Origin: Athripsodes cinereus
Taxonomy: Eukaryota; Arthropoda; Insecta; Trichoptera; Leptoceridae
Assembly (NCBI GenBank): GCA_947579605.1
Contig: OX388314.1
Location: 1,860,001-1,924,000, forward strand
Direction: 5' to 3'
Length of the DNA: 64,000 nucleotides
The position numbers were made by a program, and so were the translations under genes. How positions within the stretch are numbered: the first letter of the stretch is position 1; each line of letters begins with the position of its first letter. Of this stretch, positions 1-12,045 are shown one piece after another. The notes under the pieces were generated by a model. That model was not told the origin of the DNA. It saw only the letters and a program-made list of their open reading frames with translations, and made no database searches.

Positions 1-1060
1 ATGGCATATTCGCACCTCATATTTTCAAATCGATTTTTGATTCCGATTGGCACTACTGGCACCTATCTATACAGACAGTTCGAAAAGTGACAAAGAGCGT
101 ACAGGGGCTGGCTTCTTTTTTTAATATAACACTAATAAAATGTTCAGGCACAGAGACGAGTCGTCAGTCTTCTCAGCGGAATGTCTTGTTATTAGAGAGG
201 CTATAAGGGTTCTGACCATACACTATTACAGGGTTAAAACTCTCCTCAGCGACTCTCAAAACGCTCTCCAGTCCGTTCTCCCTCCAGGCCGTTCTCTCTC
301 CAGCATTATCCCAACCAGATGATCTTTTATCTTTAGATATTAGATACCTCCTATATAAACTTCAGATTTTGGGTAGAGAGGTGGTACTGGGTTGGATCCC
401 GAACTGTGGGATCCCGGGCAATGAGGCAGTATATCTATTGGCCAAATTGGGAACGAACCTCCCTAACCCATCGGAAACTGTCTCAGCCTCCGATTACACT
501 TTGATATTCGGCCGAAATCTCATCCAGTGCTGGCAGGCAGAGTGGTCAGAGACCAGCCAACTCAAAGGAAAAAAGTATACCTCAATCCAACCCAATGTGT
601 CCACGAAACTTTTGTTTTTCGGAAATTTCAATGAGTAAGGCTGACACCTCCACGATCTGTATAATGACGTTAGCTCATTGCTTTGTCAGATCGCATCTCT
701 ACCGAATCTACGTTATTGGTTCTCCTCTATGCGACCGCCTGAAGGAGGAGGACCTTGATCATTTTTTTTTCGAATGCCCGATCAATAACTTCTACCCAGC
801 TTTGATTAACAACCTGGTACATTATAGGGTTCCGTTACCTACAAATACTTCCTTGCTCCTGGGTTCAAGAAACAAAAGTATTTTCAAACTCCTTGTCCTA
901 TTCCTTAAGTCCCATTTGATAAAGTTTTGAATTTTGTGTTTTTTGTCCTGAACTAATAATTTTTCTTGGCAGTTTCTGGCTAGGAAGAAAGCCAACAAAA
1001 GAATAAGAGAGACAACACGTGATACCAACAGTATAAGTGAATTAGTAAGAAAAAAAAACA
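1..1060 (+). pseudogene. 3' end of a degenerate RNase H-bearing LINE
   Basis: This is the C-terminal part of a non-LTR retrotransposon polyprotein, broken over several frames. Visible RNase H blocks are IYTDSSKSDKERTGAG (about 68-118), SSVFSAECLVIREAI (about 160-205), LLSDSQNALQSV (about 240-275) and VVLGWIPNCGIPGNEAVY (about 380-434). The first three keep the usual catalytic Asp, Glu and Asp. The fourth has lost the histidine of the usual PxHxGI motif and has Tyr where NEAxD carries the last acidic residue. A zinc-knuckle-like block follows (PLCDR, then DLDHFFFECP, about 727-780) with one of its cysteines missing. The remainder to about 1060 is A-rich 3' sequence. The architecture fits RNase H-containing LINE clades such as I or R1/LOA; I cannot choose between them. 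It is a dead 5'-truncated copy cut by the window edge. Confidence 0.75.
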
Positions 1061-2832
1061 TTCACGCGGCTCATAGTACATGTTGACTTATACTGTTGAT
1101 GCCACTCACAATGTTGAAAACTAACCATAATGATTGGTCACTAAGAGTATAGGTCGACATATACTTTTAATGCTATACGAGTTTGAAAATAAATAAGATA
1201 TACTATTAAATACAAATATTGTTTTTAAGGTCTTATAATTACAATTTGACTTTTGTTATCGATTACACATGTGTAGTTTGAGATATACTACAAGATTCCA
1301 TCAAAAAGTAAAAATCGATTTTTTTTGACTTATACTGTTAATGCCATGCACGAGAGAATTAGAATAGCTAGTAAACTAAGAACGTGCATATTATATAATG
1401 AGCATGCAAGTTATATTCTTAGTGCCAATAGGACATTCCTAAAATCTCACATACAAGACATGCAACATTTTCAATATGCCATGATGTCATAGATAGATAG
1501 AATAATCAATCGAGGTCGGTATGGAGTTTGTCTTTTTATTTCTAAATTTATATGTTCATCGAAAACTATCATTGGATACAGAAACTTATGACAGTAGGTA
1601 TAGCGTAACACGCTATTAATTCTCATTTTAAACTGCAAAACTGCCCCTTCCAAGTAGGTACTACTCGCGGAGTCCATATTATTTTATTTCGCACATAATG
1701 GAATTGATGGAAACTCTCCTATAACAATGGAGACAATAGACTTTTGCACAATCTAATCGCAGCTGTTTCCATTGTCTGAATGGGAGCCGTTATAAGTACA
1801 TAGGTATATAGCTCCCGATTCTCATATGCCCAGTAGGTATTAGGAATACAGATCTTTATTTACTTGGTTGCACGGTGCCAACTATATTTATAAGAAATAA
1901 GAATATATACATGACACAATAACAGTATTGTCTGTAGATCGGGTCTTTTATCGATTTTACTCAGTTCCGGCACATCAGCTGTTATAATAGAGTACCTACA
2001 TGTCGACTATTCGGTCCCATTGGCCAATAACTTGAAATTATCAAATCTAGATTTTTGGCATATTACACGTAGAGAGTGTTGTTTTTTCGATGCCACAAAC
2101 AAATAAAATCTAAAATACGAATAATATGCGAATAGAAGAAAATATTTTTAATAATATTTTGCGTATTTTAATGTTTTTAGTCTTGTAGTTTCCTTTTAAT
2201 TATTTACAAGTAAAGTTTATTCCAATTCATTTATATCTATTACTATTTTTGATAATGTAATGTGTTCGTCATGCGCTTTGGTTATTCGCGGGACTTTGCT
2301 TGGTTTATTTGTCGATGAAAATTGTAATGTTCATATTTATAGTGTTAGGCTGGTGTCCTTTTAGATAAATAAATACATTTGTTTTGAGTTTTTAAAACAT
2401 TAACTTAATCTTGGAATATTAGGATTTCGAGTTGTTAGTTTATGGAACTGGAAACGCGATGTTTTGTATACTTATATAAGAGATTTGTATAAAATATATA
2501 TTTCAGCAATAATAATAATATATTCGATGTTTTATTCAGTTCTTTTCTATTTCCCAGATTTATTTCGACGTGGTTCACTATTATGTCTATTTACTAGGCA
2601 GTAAATCCTATTTTTTTAATTTGACTCGCAAATTATTTAGAACTACCTTCTACTTATTTATTCGCCTTCAGGTTACTTTTTCAAGAACAATCTTATTGAT
2701 TCTGTTTTAAGATTTGTGGTGCGATTTCTTCCTCGGAACCTCGACATTAAAATTATTTAGAGAGTTGTTCATTATAATTCATTATGCCTAAAAATGAAAC
2801 TGTCATTGGGTTTTTACGAGAAAATTTGGATG
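1061..2832. other. AT-rich intergenic DNA, no gene seen
   Basis: No convincing coding region is visible on either strand. The block TTGACTTATACTGTT occurs at about 1083 and again at about 1326, each time followed by ATGCCA, suggesting an old short repeat. The rest is AT-rich sequence without recognisable termini. Confidence 0.5.
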
Positions 2833-2961
2833 TATTCGGTATTCGCAGGACCCGTCATTTGGAACCGACTCCCCGAGGACCTCCGTAAAAACCAGCCGAT
2901 TACAACGTTCAGGAGCAAGCTGAAGACTTCGCTCTTCCAAAATAGTTTCCCGCGCCCTTGA
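2833..2961 (+). pseudogene. LINE reverse-transcriptase C-terminal fragment
   Basis: One frame reads FAGPVIWNRLPEDLRKNQPI, then TTFRSKLKTSLFQ, and ends at a TGA at 2959-2961. The FAGPxxWNxLPxxLR...F+xxLKxxLF pattern is the conserved C-terminal tail of CR1/Jockey-type LINE polyproteins. No reverse-transcriptase core lies upstream, so this is a 5'-truncated copy. A short AT-rich tail ending in AAT repeats follows at about 2990-3015. Confidence 0.7.
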
Positions 2962-3104
2962 GATGGATGCTCCATTAAACGGCGCCGAATATACCATCCA
3001 ACATAATAATAATATGTGAACTTGTATCTTAATTGGACAAAGCACATCTCGCGAAATGGATAGGTTGCGGGCTCAAGTCCCGTCTGAGGAACTATATTAT
3101 ACCT

Positions 3105-3228
3105 ACTATTATCTCACGCCGTATCCCTAGTGGGGTAGGCAGAGAGACAGGAACGCCATGTAGATCTGTCCTTACATACTTCTTTCGCTTCTTCCACATT
3201 CATACAATTTCTCATGCTGGGGAACTGT
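3105..3228 (-). mobile_element. RTE-like LINE 3' tail (family B)
   Basis: Read on the minus strand this gives CATGAGAAATTGTATGAATG, then GCTACCCC-like and GGCGTGA blocks. It matches the 3' ends at 45838-46080 and 48738-48932. In those copies the frame reads MRNCMNVEEAKEVCKDRS, a typical LINE C-terminal stretch. Just upstream on the plus strand (3066-3100) is a tRNA B-box-like GGGCTCAAGTCCC, possibly a SINE remnant. Confidence 0.6.
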
Positions 3229-3239
3229 GATCTGTGATG

Positions 3240-3295
3240 TTGTCTTTTCAAATTCTTATATAATGTTTACAATATATAAGAATTTGAAAAGACAA
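3240..3295. repeat. Perfect 23-bp-arm hairpin
   Basis: The arms at 3240-3262 and 3273-3295 are exact reverse complements (the arm begins TTGTCTTTTCAAATTC) around a 10-nt loop. It may be the core of a tiny fold-back element or a replication-slippage product. No flanking duplication is clear. Confidence 0.8.
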
Positions 3296-3339
3296 CAAAT
3301 AATATTTACAAAGTATTGTATAATAGATGGATTATTAGA

Positions 3340-3415
3340 TAAAATTACAAAAACTGTCCTAGTTCCAGACCTAGGATAAAATTACAGAAACTATCCTAGT
3401 TCCAGGACTATCTTA
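3340..3415. repeat. Two-copy tandem repeat of about 37 bp
   Basis: Two adjacent imperfect units both contain TAAAATTACA, then AACT(G/A)TCCTAGTTCCAG. The region from 3416 to 4596 that follows contains no gene I can support. Confidence 0.6.
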
Positions 3416-4596
3416 GGACGGATAATTTTTTTCCGTAATGCCTCAAGACAAATAAACCAACATAACATTATAAAAGCAAAAATGGGTTGGTGAAACTTTT
3501 TAAGCTTTTTTAATATTCTATTAATTCGAAGCTTATAATAGTTTTATTTTTGCACATGGGTATATACCAACATAATATATTAGACATAGGATAAATAATG
3601 CCAAGATATTACTTTTTTTGAATACGTGGACAATGTACATAGTAGCACGTAACGTAATAAAAAAATATAATAAATATTATAACATTCACACTTTATGTCT
3701 ATAATGTTGTGTTTTTTGTGTCCTTTTTTCATAACAGTATTCTAATAATATCTTATATAATAGTAACTAATATGTTTTGTTTTTAGTGGAATGTCATCAT
3801 TCGTTCATTCGTACATTGAACTTGTAATGTCTTTTGTTCCGTGATTATTGCGAATTTCAATCTTTACAATCTGTATAAGAGTACATGAGTATTATTGGAA
3901 AGAAATCAATGTAACAATTATCGAGATCTTTTCCTAGGTTTAATTCTATAATTACAAGTAATTCCATTCACGAAATTACCTAATATTCTCATGATTTTTG
4001 ATCTCATATATTTTACCCATATTGTTCTTGGTCCAGGTATGGACATTCTGTTCTTATTACTTATTAGCTGTGTTTATGATAAACTTATGATGACTTTTTT
4101 CACTTACGGGTGACATGGACGTGCTTTTACCTTTCCGGTCTTAAGGCACTCATGCCTAAAGTCTCCTAAAGTAAAATATTTCAATCACAATTTTTGATGC
4201 GAACTCTTGTGATTTATTCAATGATATATTAATAATAATAGTGATGAAAATAACAATCAATATCTAAAACTATGTATATATTGTGATATTGCGTAAACCT
4301 ATCATGTATATAAAGTAAATTTTTTACGGGGGTTCATTTTTAGCCCCGCAACATAGAATTTTTTACGCGGCGGCAGAATTGCCATCCACACTTCTCAGCA
4401 TTATACAACCAGATAAGTTCCCATATGATCAGTCATGGTCACACAAAAACTTAACAGTCTAATGCCGGGAAAAATTCACCTATCCAGATATACAGGATAT
4501 CAAAGGATTAGGCTCAAAACGCGGGTTCAAAATACCAGCATTGTGCCTGAAATATCTGTGTTCAAAAACTTTTTTACAATACATATTACAATTGTT

Positions 4597-4668
4597 TATT
4601 CCGTTCTCTCTGCCTACCCCTCCTGGGACATGGCGTGAGGGTATAGTATAGTATAGTTATTATTATGA
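4597..4668 (+). mobile_element. RTE-like LINE 3' tail (family B) with TATAG microsatellite
   Basis: CTCTCTGCCTACCCC is followed by GGGACATGGCGTGAGGG and then (TATAG)n. This is the terminal block of the family also seen at 3105, 45838 and 48738, severely 5'-truncated. Confidence 0.6.
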
Positions 4669-4669
4669 A

Positions 4670-4812
4670 ATAATTCTCTTTTGTGTTTTGTTAATTCTTG
4701 TTTTCCAACTGTGTTGTGAATGAGATATTTGATTTGTGTATTATTTATTCTTGAACATGTAAAAGGCTCACGCCGTGGATTGTGAAATAAATAAATAAAT
4801 AAATAAATAATA
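4670..4812 (+). mobile_element. LINE 3' tail ending in AAATA repeats
   Basis: This AT-rich 3'-UTR-like stretch contains AACATGTAAAAGGCTC and GTGAAATAAATAAATAAATA. That is the form of a CR1/Jockey-type retrotransposon 3' end. No coding part is present. From 4812 to 5285 there is nothing recognisable. Confidence 0.5.
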
Positions 4813-5285
4813 GATTTTTGAATTTTAATGTACAAATTAACCGGTAAATCTAATTTTTGTAAATTATATATTAAAGATTTCGGAGTTACTCCTCTAGCTG
4901 ACATGACTAAAGGTATTATATAAACGAACCTAGAATGCCAAATATTTTTTATTTCTCCTGCTAGCTCTGTATATTTACGTATTTTTTCTGCGAGTATTTG
5001 GGACAGCGATGTCTATTAGGTACGTTATTTTATTACGTTTATCATGTAATACTAAATCGGGTCTATTATGATGTATTTGTCTATCTGTTATTATTGTTTT
5101 ATCATAATAGAACCTGTAATTTTGATTTTCTAAAACTGGTTCCGGGTTGTATTTATAATAAGGTATTATATTTTTGTATTTGTTATAAGGTAGATATTAT
5201 ATTTATTATCTCTTTCTTTATTATTAATGGTATAGATTATGAGTGATTGTTTAAACATATTTTCATTTCAAATATTGTATGTATT

Positions 5286-5523
5286 ATATCTCTCACCCTT
5301 TTCCATACGTTTTCGATTGTCCTGTAAAAAGCAGGTGTTTGAAAAATAAAGACATTTTACATCTTAAATTCGGTGATGGGGTTCACCACCACCACCGTTC
5401 AACGATGAGTGTATTAATGTTTTGGTTGACACGGAGATAACAGCTTGCATGTTTAGGTATTCCATGCGGCTAGTTTGATATCTACTTGTGGGATATGCCT
5501 TGATGGTATAGTAGTATATTATC
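5286..5523 (+). mobile_element. SINE family A copy
   Basis: This roughly 200-bp repeat occurs at least a dozen times in the window. Recurrent blocks are GTCCTGTAAAAGGCAGG, TTCAGCGATGAGGTTTGCC, CACCCATCCTGAATGTC, GACAGCTTGCATGTTTATTA, GGCTACCCCACTTGTGGG and ATATGCCGTGATGGTATAGT, with a TAG/TAGTA microsatellite at the 3' end. This copy has the first block nearly intact and diverges in the middle (CACCACCACCACCG). No pol III boxes are obvious, so its origin is unknown; its 3' end resembles that of LINE family B. The 5524-6065 interval holds no gene. Confidence 0.6.
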
Positions 5524-6065
5524 TATAAATAATTTCTGTTTGTTTTTAGGTTAATGCTGATGACTTTAGGGATTTGTCTGGGTAAACTAGTAATTAATTT
5601 TCACCATTGTTTAGCACGCCGGAAGTTTTATGATTCATCCCTTGTCCTAACCGGACCTTTGGTTTTTACGTCGTCACTACAACTACTACTATTATAATAC
5701 TGTAACTTCTACCATAATACTGTCCACTTCACTTGGGAAATGATAATTACAGTAGTCCATACCACCTATAATAATAATAATAATGGAAAGGTGAGAAACT
5801 CTAAATTACGAGGGACTTTACACCCGTATTACCTTTTACGGAACATTTATACCTCATGGTATAAATGTTCATACATTATTCGTCAATATATCATCCGTAA
5901 ATAGTTTTGATTGTATGTACTCTTTTTTCGCCAAATTTCACCTGTGACATCATTTTGACGTTTCTTGTCTCTATTCTATTATGAATTGGTGACTTATCTA
6001 AAGTTTTTTTACTGGGTAGTCCACTTGTTCAATAATTTATAGGTATTAAAAAGTTATCAAATTAA

Positions 6066-8144
6066 CCCGAATTCTCCTAGTGTCCTCATATGAGGACGGA
6101 AACAATGTACATTAAAATTGACCATAACAACTAAACAATAAGCGTGAGCATGTTGAAACATGAACTATCCTACAAGCAAGACTTTCCTCTTTATAAACAA
6201 ATCATTGTATCTTTGATTTTAGTCGTGGGTGGATGTGTGCATCATTTCAAAATTACCGTATTTTGAAAATTTACAAAAATGTCGACCTCTTCCCGAAAGT
6301 ATAAAAATATTTATTTTATACGTTTCTAAATCTATAAAATATATAAATGTAGGTCTATTCATATATCATTAACGGATTAAGTGGCACAAATAATGTTTAT
6401 TTATGTATAACCAGTGATGATATACCCTTGTTTAACTTTTACTGTCCTCATATGAGGACACTAGGAGAATCCGTGTAGTTTTCATAACATTTTTTCCTAT
6501 ACTATTATTCATATTGTCTTCCATGTTTTACTTATTTTTATATATTAATCTCGTTTTAGACGTCTTTAGTTAGTAGAAATACTAGTTCTACTAGAAAACG
6601 GTGATGAATATGATTAGACTCCTTGAGATATATACATAGAACCTCCTGAAGTCAGCCAACTTACTGATGAAAATTCATACAAGGAAGATGGAGTGAATAA
6701 CAATTGCCTGCCTGAAAACCAATTGTGAACACCTTCGGAAAGACGGCAGCTTTTGAACCAAGGTGCTGGAGATATTTTTAATAACAATACGATATAAGAA
6801 GCCACATCAAGGCCAAAGTTAGAAAGATTGAGTCCACTTAAATAGACTTCCAAGTCTTCAGGGAAAACTTTGTATCCTAGCATCTCCTCCAAAATAAAAA
6901 ACCAGCGTTATGAATGTTTTACCGAATTTGAATTATTTGAGCTATTTTTGATAAGATTTCAAGTTCAGAGTATTGTATATCTAATATATGGGAAGACATA
7001 AATCGAAATAAGGATGAATGCCGATAATTTCTTGCTGTACTTATCGTATCGGAATACAATGTAATTCCAGGAAAAGCTATGTATTAGAGTAAAGGTGAAG
7101 GTTTGTGCATTACTTAGTGTATGGAGCAACGAGAAGAGATAGTTTTGAAAATATTTAAAGATCTATTCGCTTTTTATCAAATAATGAGCTTGATAAAAAA
7201 GACAAATTGTACAACCTGAGACCGCTTATTGTTCACATATAATGAAAAATGCATGAAGATGTGCACTTCTAGCCAATCTATTTAACATGATGAAGCAATG
7301 GTTGAGTATTCTAGTTAGTATTTGAGAAAACAGATGATAAAAAATAAACCCATACGAATTATCTGATCGATTTTGATCCTTGAAGAAAAATCTTTCAAAG
7401 AGATTTAGAAATGGAGAAAAAAAATGGATAATGTTCCTCCACTTATTGAACCAAAATACATCTGACAAAAGAGAATTGCTCTACTACATACTCTGTAATA
7501 ATTTATTTACATCGTTTTTGCTTACTGAATCGAGTTAAACCTTCAAAACGTTCGTTATTTATATTGGAGAAGATACCAGGACACAAAGTTTTCCCTGAAG
7601 ACTTGGAAGTCTATTGAGGTGGACTCAATCTTTCTAAATTTGGCCTTGATGTGGCTTCTTATATCGTATTGTTATTAAAAATATCTCCAGCACCTTGGTT
7701 CAAAAGCTGCCGTCTTTCCGAAGGTGTTCACAATTGGTTTTCAGGCAGGCAATTGTTATTCACTCCATCTTCCTTGTATGAATTTTCATCAGTAAGTTGG
7801 CTGACTTCAGGAGGTTCTATGTACATATCTCAAGGAGTCTAATCATATTTATCACCGTTTTCTAGTATAACTAGTATTTCTACTAACTTAAAACGTCTAA
7901 AACGAGATTAAAATACAAAAATAAGTAAAACGTGGAAGACAATATGAATAATAATATAGAAAAAAATATTATGAAAACTACACGGATTCTCCTAGTGTCC
8001 TCATATGAGGACACCCCATATTTCAGGAACGGATTTTCAAAATTAAAAAATAACACCACAGTGTCAAATCTTATCATATACTTAGAGTTTATACGTAAAA
8101 TAACATTTATTGGATAAGTATTTCTTATTCCCGGAGAATTCGGG
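6066..8144. mobile_element. Degenerate piggyBac element with fold-back arms
   Basis: The element is flanked by TTAA on both sides (6062-6065 and 8145-8148). It begins CCCGAATTCTCC and ends with the exact reverse complement, GGAGAATTCGGG. TTAA target duplication and CCC/GGG ends define piggyBac transposons. A subterminal palindromic motif, TGTCCTCATATGAGGACA, recurs at about 6081, 6446 and 7998. Two arms of about 420 bp (about 6455-6880 and 7590-8005) are near-identical reverse complements. The plus strand of the left arm reads YIEPPEVSQLTDENSYKED, like the acidic N-terminus of piggyBac transposases, so the right arm is an inverted copy of that segment. The transposase remnant sits between the arms. 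The structure is non-autonomous and inverted-duplicated. Confidence 0.85.
6635..7480 (+). pseudogene. piggyBac transposase remnant
   Basis: Broken over frames, the plus strand reads YIEPPEVSQLTDENSYKED (about 6635-6690), FLAVLIVSEYNVIPGKAMY (about 7029-7085), YGATRRDSFENI (about 7119-7154) and NNELDKKDKLYNLRPLI (about 7182-7232). These match the order of blocks in DDE_Tnp_1_7 proteins: acidic head, GYNxxP-like motif, SRxRFxxI, then NNxLDKxDKLYKLRPLI. In-frame stops and frameshifts are frequent, and the catalytic core with its aspartates is not recognisable downstream. The gene is dead and truncated. Confidence 0.75.
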
Positions 8145-8517
8145 TTAATATTAGGTATATTTATTTATTTATTTCATTTACAAAACAGTTTTTAAAAGAT
8201 AAGTCACAAAAAAATCTACCTAACTGGGCATGAGCCCGTACCAAGGTAGACTGAGCCAGTTTTCACCTTACTTTGTATATAAAAAAATATTATTTTCACC
8301 TTACCTAATATATAAAAATAATTCTCCTTAAAAAGTGTATTATAAGAAAAGACTACAGACTGATAATGCCCTTGTAAGACGAAAGATGTTTCTTTCAATA
8401 AAAAAAAAATACAGTAGAAAAAAATGATTTCTAATTTCATTTCTCAGGATGTCTGTATTTGTCCGTTGGATACTTCATATAATAATGTTGTGTTAGAATA
8501 TAATATAATGTAATATA

Positions 8518-8765
8518 TTATGAGTCACGAGGTACCGGGTTCGATTCTCGTTCAGGACAAAATGAAAATAAGACCGTTTTCAAATTGTTGAGTTCTGGCT
8601 GTTACTTGTATAATGTATTAAGTGCATTATATACAAATGTGTATCGTCGCGATATTACTCATCTACTAGTTCGATCTGTGTTAATTGTCTATATTCATGT
8701 TATAAAAGTTCATAGAGTCTGATAATGATAATGGAACTAATTTGTTCGATAGACAATCAAAACTC
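8518..8765 (+). mobile_element. tRNA-derived SINE copy
   Basis: A tRNA B-box-like block (GGGTTCGATTCTCGTTCAGG, 8538-8557) is followed by a body with TATCGTCGCGATATTAC, CTAGTTCGATCTGTGT and AATTGTCTATATTCATGTT. The same head and body order is found at 33559-33790 and 44884-45118. The acceptor stem does not pair as in a functional tRNA. The A-box end is degraded here. Confidence 0.65.
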
Positions 8766-10800
8766 ATCATGATTTAGAAGTTTGTTATTTGTTTTTCTTC
8801 GCCAATCCATCTGGAACCACTACTAATGTGGACCCTTGAATTGCATAATTTTCTTAATAACATCGTTTGACAGCTCAGAGTTCACAATTAGATTGTTTTG
8901 AATTTGTCGCCCTTGAAGTGATTCACTATACTAAATGGCGCCAACATTATTACACACGTAAGTATTACAATTTTGTGTGTATTTTTGATACGAAACGAAT
9001 GTTTTAATTTAAGACACACGTCAGTCATTTATTTTATTTACACCTCTCTCTTGTTACGCTATCTTTTGTTTTCTGTATTTACCGAAAATTTATTCTCATT
9101 TGTCATGATTTTAACTTAAGTACGTTTTATATGAGTTTTTATATAGGTAGGTACAATTAGAATTAATTTTGTCAAATTTCTGAACATCATTTATGCTAAT
9201 TTAACTCTGCAATTGTGGTAAACATGATGAATAATTTTATGAGCTCTCGTACATGTACATGTTCTAATTTTCTTCTTATACTTACGCTAGACCTTAAGGT
9301 CTATTTCTGAAATGGAAACATACATGTTCATTTTGAGGGTTTTCCTGGTGTGCGCTTTCCATCAGCAAATCCACAAAGGACAGTACATATTTGGAGTTTT
9401 GGTTCTATTCATTTTTTGGATTTGCTCTTTCCAGAGTCTCCGCCGTTGTCGTCTCCGTCTTAGTACTAGATCTTGGACCGCACTCATCTCTCTATTCTTT
9501 GGTATTTCTATGACGGATCCGTTAGGTGGTTTTGCCGTCAACGGCTCGCAAAGTTTGCGTACATGTTTAAAGCTACAAGTGTTTTATTTAATTCAATTGA
9601 ATTATTTTTACAAAAATTGTAGATTTATTGTTTTCGTTTTGATGTTTGTATGCAGTCGCTTTCACCGACGCCTCACCCAACTGACACCGTTCATTAACAT
9701 AGTGATGTTACTGTACTTTTTAAATATTTCATTAGGTGAGTGAGTATATATGCATAGATTATAATTTATTCTCCGTAAACAATGAAGGTGAATTTGATTT
9801 AAGAATTTCTCTTTTTTACGCACATTATGAACAACGCGCCATAGTGATAATATGTACCCGTGTAGGTATTATTTATTTATGTACCGTTTTGCTCGCCTTA
9901 CTGTATTTACTATTACTTAGATGTACTTGTTTTTTTAATGAAAATACGCGCGCACTGTTAAAACGATTACCGGTAAATTAATTCATTACGGATAAACCGA
10001 TGAATTTTATAATTGTAATTTGCATCCGTTTTTTATTTTTTTACCCGGCTTTGCCCGAGAAAACGAACTTTAATATTTTAATCTTGAATGCAGTGTTTTG
10101 ATATTTTAATCTTGATCAATATAAATTCGCTTGAAATTCGGCTTTCCCATGTGATAATGATCAACTTGATAATTCAATTCAATTAAAAGAAAATGAATAG
10201 TAGAGTATGTTGTGGAAGAAAAAATCGTATGTATGGACATGAATAAATTGACTTTATCTTTTCTGCCTACCTCGCAAGAAAAGCAGCGTGACGGGATGAT
10301 AATGAAATGAAAACTTCAATGGTGTGATAAAACATTATGAAATGTTCACACTTTTTTATGAATGTTTGACGACTTAGTAATACAAAGACTGTTTACAGTA
10401 TATTTTTATTTTGGAACTGGAGAGTTCGAACAGATGACATTAGAATCGGTATTACTATTTTGGTTAAAGCAACTACAAAGTGAAATATCTATAAACATAC
10501 AGATATATTAACGAACAGACTCAAATATTTATTAGATTTATATTATTTTCTTTGGTTTCGCTTCGTCTAACAGGTTCTAGTAAGTGGTTAGTGAAATTAA
10601 ATCATATTTATAACAGTAATAATACGTTTTGTTTCGAGTCAAGTGGCCATAGCTGGTTGAGTTTCACAGAAAAGGGAAATTAAATGACCCATAAAGATTT
10701 TATATGTATTGTAGTGATAGTTAGCGGAGCAATATTATATAATAGCTAATCACTACTAGCATAGCTGTAGTACATTCGTTTATGACTCGTAATCATAGTT
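8766..10800. other. Unassigned AT-rich DNA
   Basis: No gene can be supported. An open frame at 9312-9743 (+) overlaps an equally open antisense stretch at about 9366-9550 containing LRRRRQRRRLWKEQIQK. Neither resembles a family I know. At 10041-10057 ACCCGGCTTTGCCCGAG is the reverse complement of the hairpin class described at 22636. At about 10275, CTGCCTACC and GCGTGACGGG look like a decayed LINE family B tail. Confidence 0.4.
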
Positions 10801-11017
10801 AGAGTATTAGATAACACCGAACGAGATCTGGAGGAGCTAAATGTTAAAGATCATTTGTTTCTGAGGCTAAGGAAACGTGTAGTTCGCCAAATGCACAGAG
10901 GACAAGTTTATCGCTAGAATGCGATGCCTTCCAACTAACCCGCTTATATAATTAAAATTAAAGAAACATACATAAATATATCAGCAGAATTAGTAGGAAT
11001 CTAGTCCTGAACTAACT

Positions 11018-11350
11018 TTGATTCTAACCAAGTCGACTATCAAGAAATTCCGTGTAGTTCAAAGGAAGCATGAAAGACCGATGCTACAAATAAAACTCCC
11101 TGATCGCATTAGAGACACGGAGATACGTAGAAGATCGGGAGTTACGGATGTTGTCGAAAGAGTAGCAAGGTTGAAGTGGTCATGGGCAGGTCGTGTTGCT
11201 AGACTTGGTTTGTTAACACGTTGGTCAGATGACATTAGTAGAATCGCTGGTGACTGGTTGCAGAAAGCCCAGGACAGAGATTCCTGGAGACATATGGGGG
11301 AGGCTTATGTTCAGCAGTGGACAGGAATAGCTGCATAAGTAAGTAAGTAA
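11018..11350 (+). pseudogene. RTE-type LINE C-terminus with (AAGT)n tail
   Basis: The frame reads KFRVVQRKHERPMLQIKLPD, then RIRDTEIRRRSGVTDVVER, LKWSWAGRVARLG, WSDDISRIAGDWLQKAQDR and SWRHMGEAYVQQWTG, with a stop at 11336. This is the conserved C-terminal region of RTE-type LINE polyproteins. Compared with the family, about 25 residues appear to be deleted between GRVARLG and the WxDDI block, so even this fragment is damaged. It ends in AAGTAAGTAAGTAAG (11336-11352), a typical short microsatellite tail. It is a 5'-truncated, non-functional copy. Confidence 0.8.
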
Positions 11351-11352
11351 GT

Positions 11353-11525
11353 CCTGAATGTGAATGCTGCTCACAATGCCAGACAATGAACTTTATGGTG
11401 GAATGCCTTCTGTCTTTGAGTTTGGTTGGAGGGACTAACATGAGGTGACCACTAATGGAGCTAACTGGTTGAAAAATTTAATGTTGAATCAATACAGCTA
11501 GAATACCTAATGCATTAAAAAACAT
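11353..11525 (+). repeat. Dispersed repeat R3, copy 1
   Basis: This stretch contains CTGAATGTGAATGCTGCTCA, CTTTGAGTTTGGTTGGAGGG and ACATGAGGTGACCAC. It aligns by eye with 57445-57610 in the same block order. It is probably another retroelement 3' end. The interval to 12045 has nothing further. Confidence 0.5.
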
Positions 11526-12045
11526 CTTCAATTAAGTGCCGATTAGGCATTTGGCATGTCGCTCATCTCGAATCTTTTAAGTGTTTCATGGTATGGAGAT
11601 CATTTCATGGGGTGAGTGCATTGACAACCTTAAGATGGATTGAGACTAGAGACAGTATATTTGTTACGAGTACTGCTCGTCTATAAAATCTTGAACGATC
11701 ATACGTGCGTAAAAATGTTAAAAGTTGTGAGCGATGAAATGAAAAGTGTTTCGGTGTCACGTTTTGGCAGGAAAGTTTTACAGGTGAAATATAATAAATA
11801 ATATACACGTATAGAAATAAGTAGGTAAAAGTCGTATTGTTTATATTATATCAGAAATGGTGTGATGATAATTAAATTTGTTTCTTTCGTCGTATATGCT
11901 CTTAGATACCTACAGCCGTTATAACAAGCAAGGAACAACTCCTATTCCAACTGTTTGTCATGATTTGAGTGACATCTTTATCACAGAGATTAGTGTCGTT
12001 CCAATCTCTTTGGAGTTCCTGGCAATGAAAAGGTCTCCCTTTTTT

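Noticed and set aside
6614..6892. Open frame on the minus strand, mirrored on the plus strand at 7651-7842
   Set aside because: It is the antisense of the piggyBac transposase N-terminal segment; the mirror copy comes from the inverted duplication. The sense frame matches the transposase family.
8538..8557. tRNA-gene-like B boxes here and at about 33600 and 44930
   Set aside because: No cloverleaf with a pairing acceptor stem; the same non-tRNA body follows in each case, so these are SINE heads.
9312..9743. 143-codon open frame with hydrophobic stretches
   Set aside because: No homologous family recognised, no splice or promoter context, and an antisense frame equally open over part of it. 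Treated as chance or an unknown repeat.
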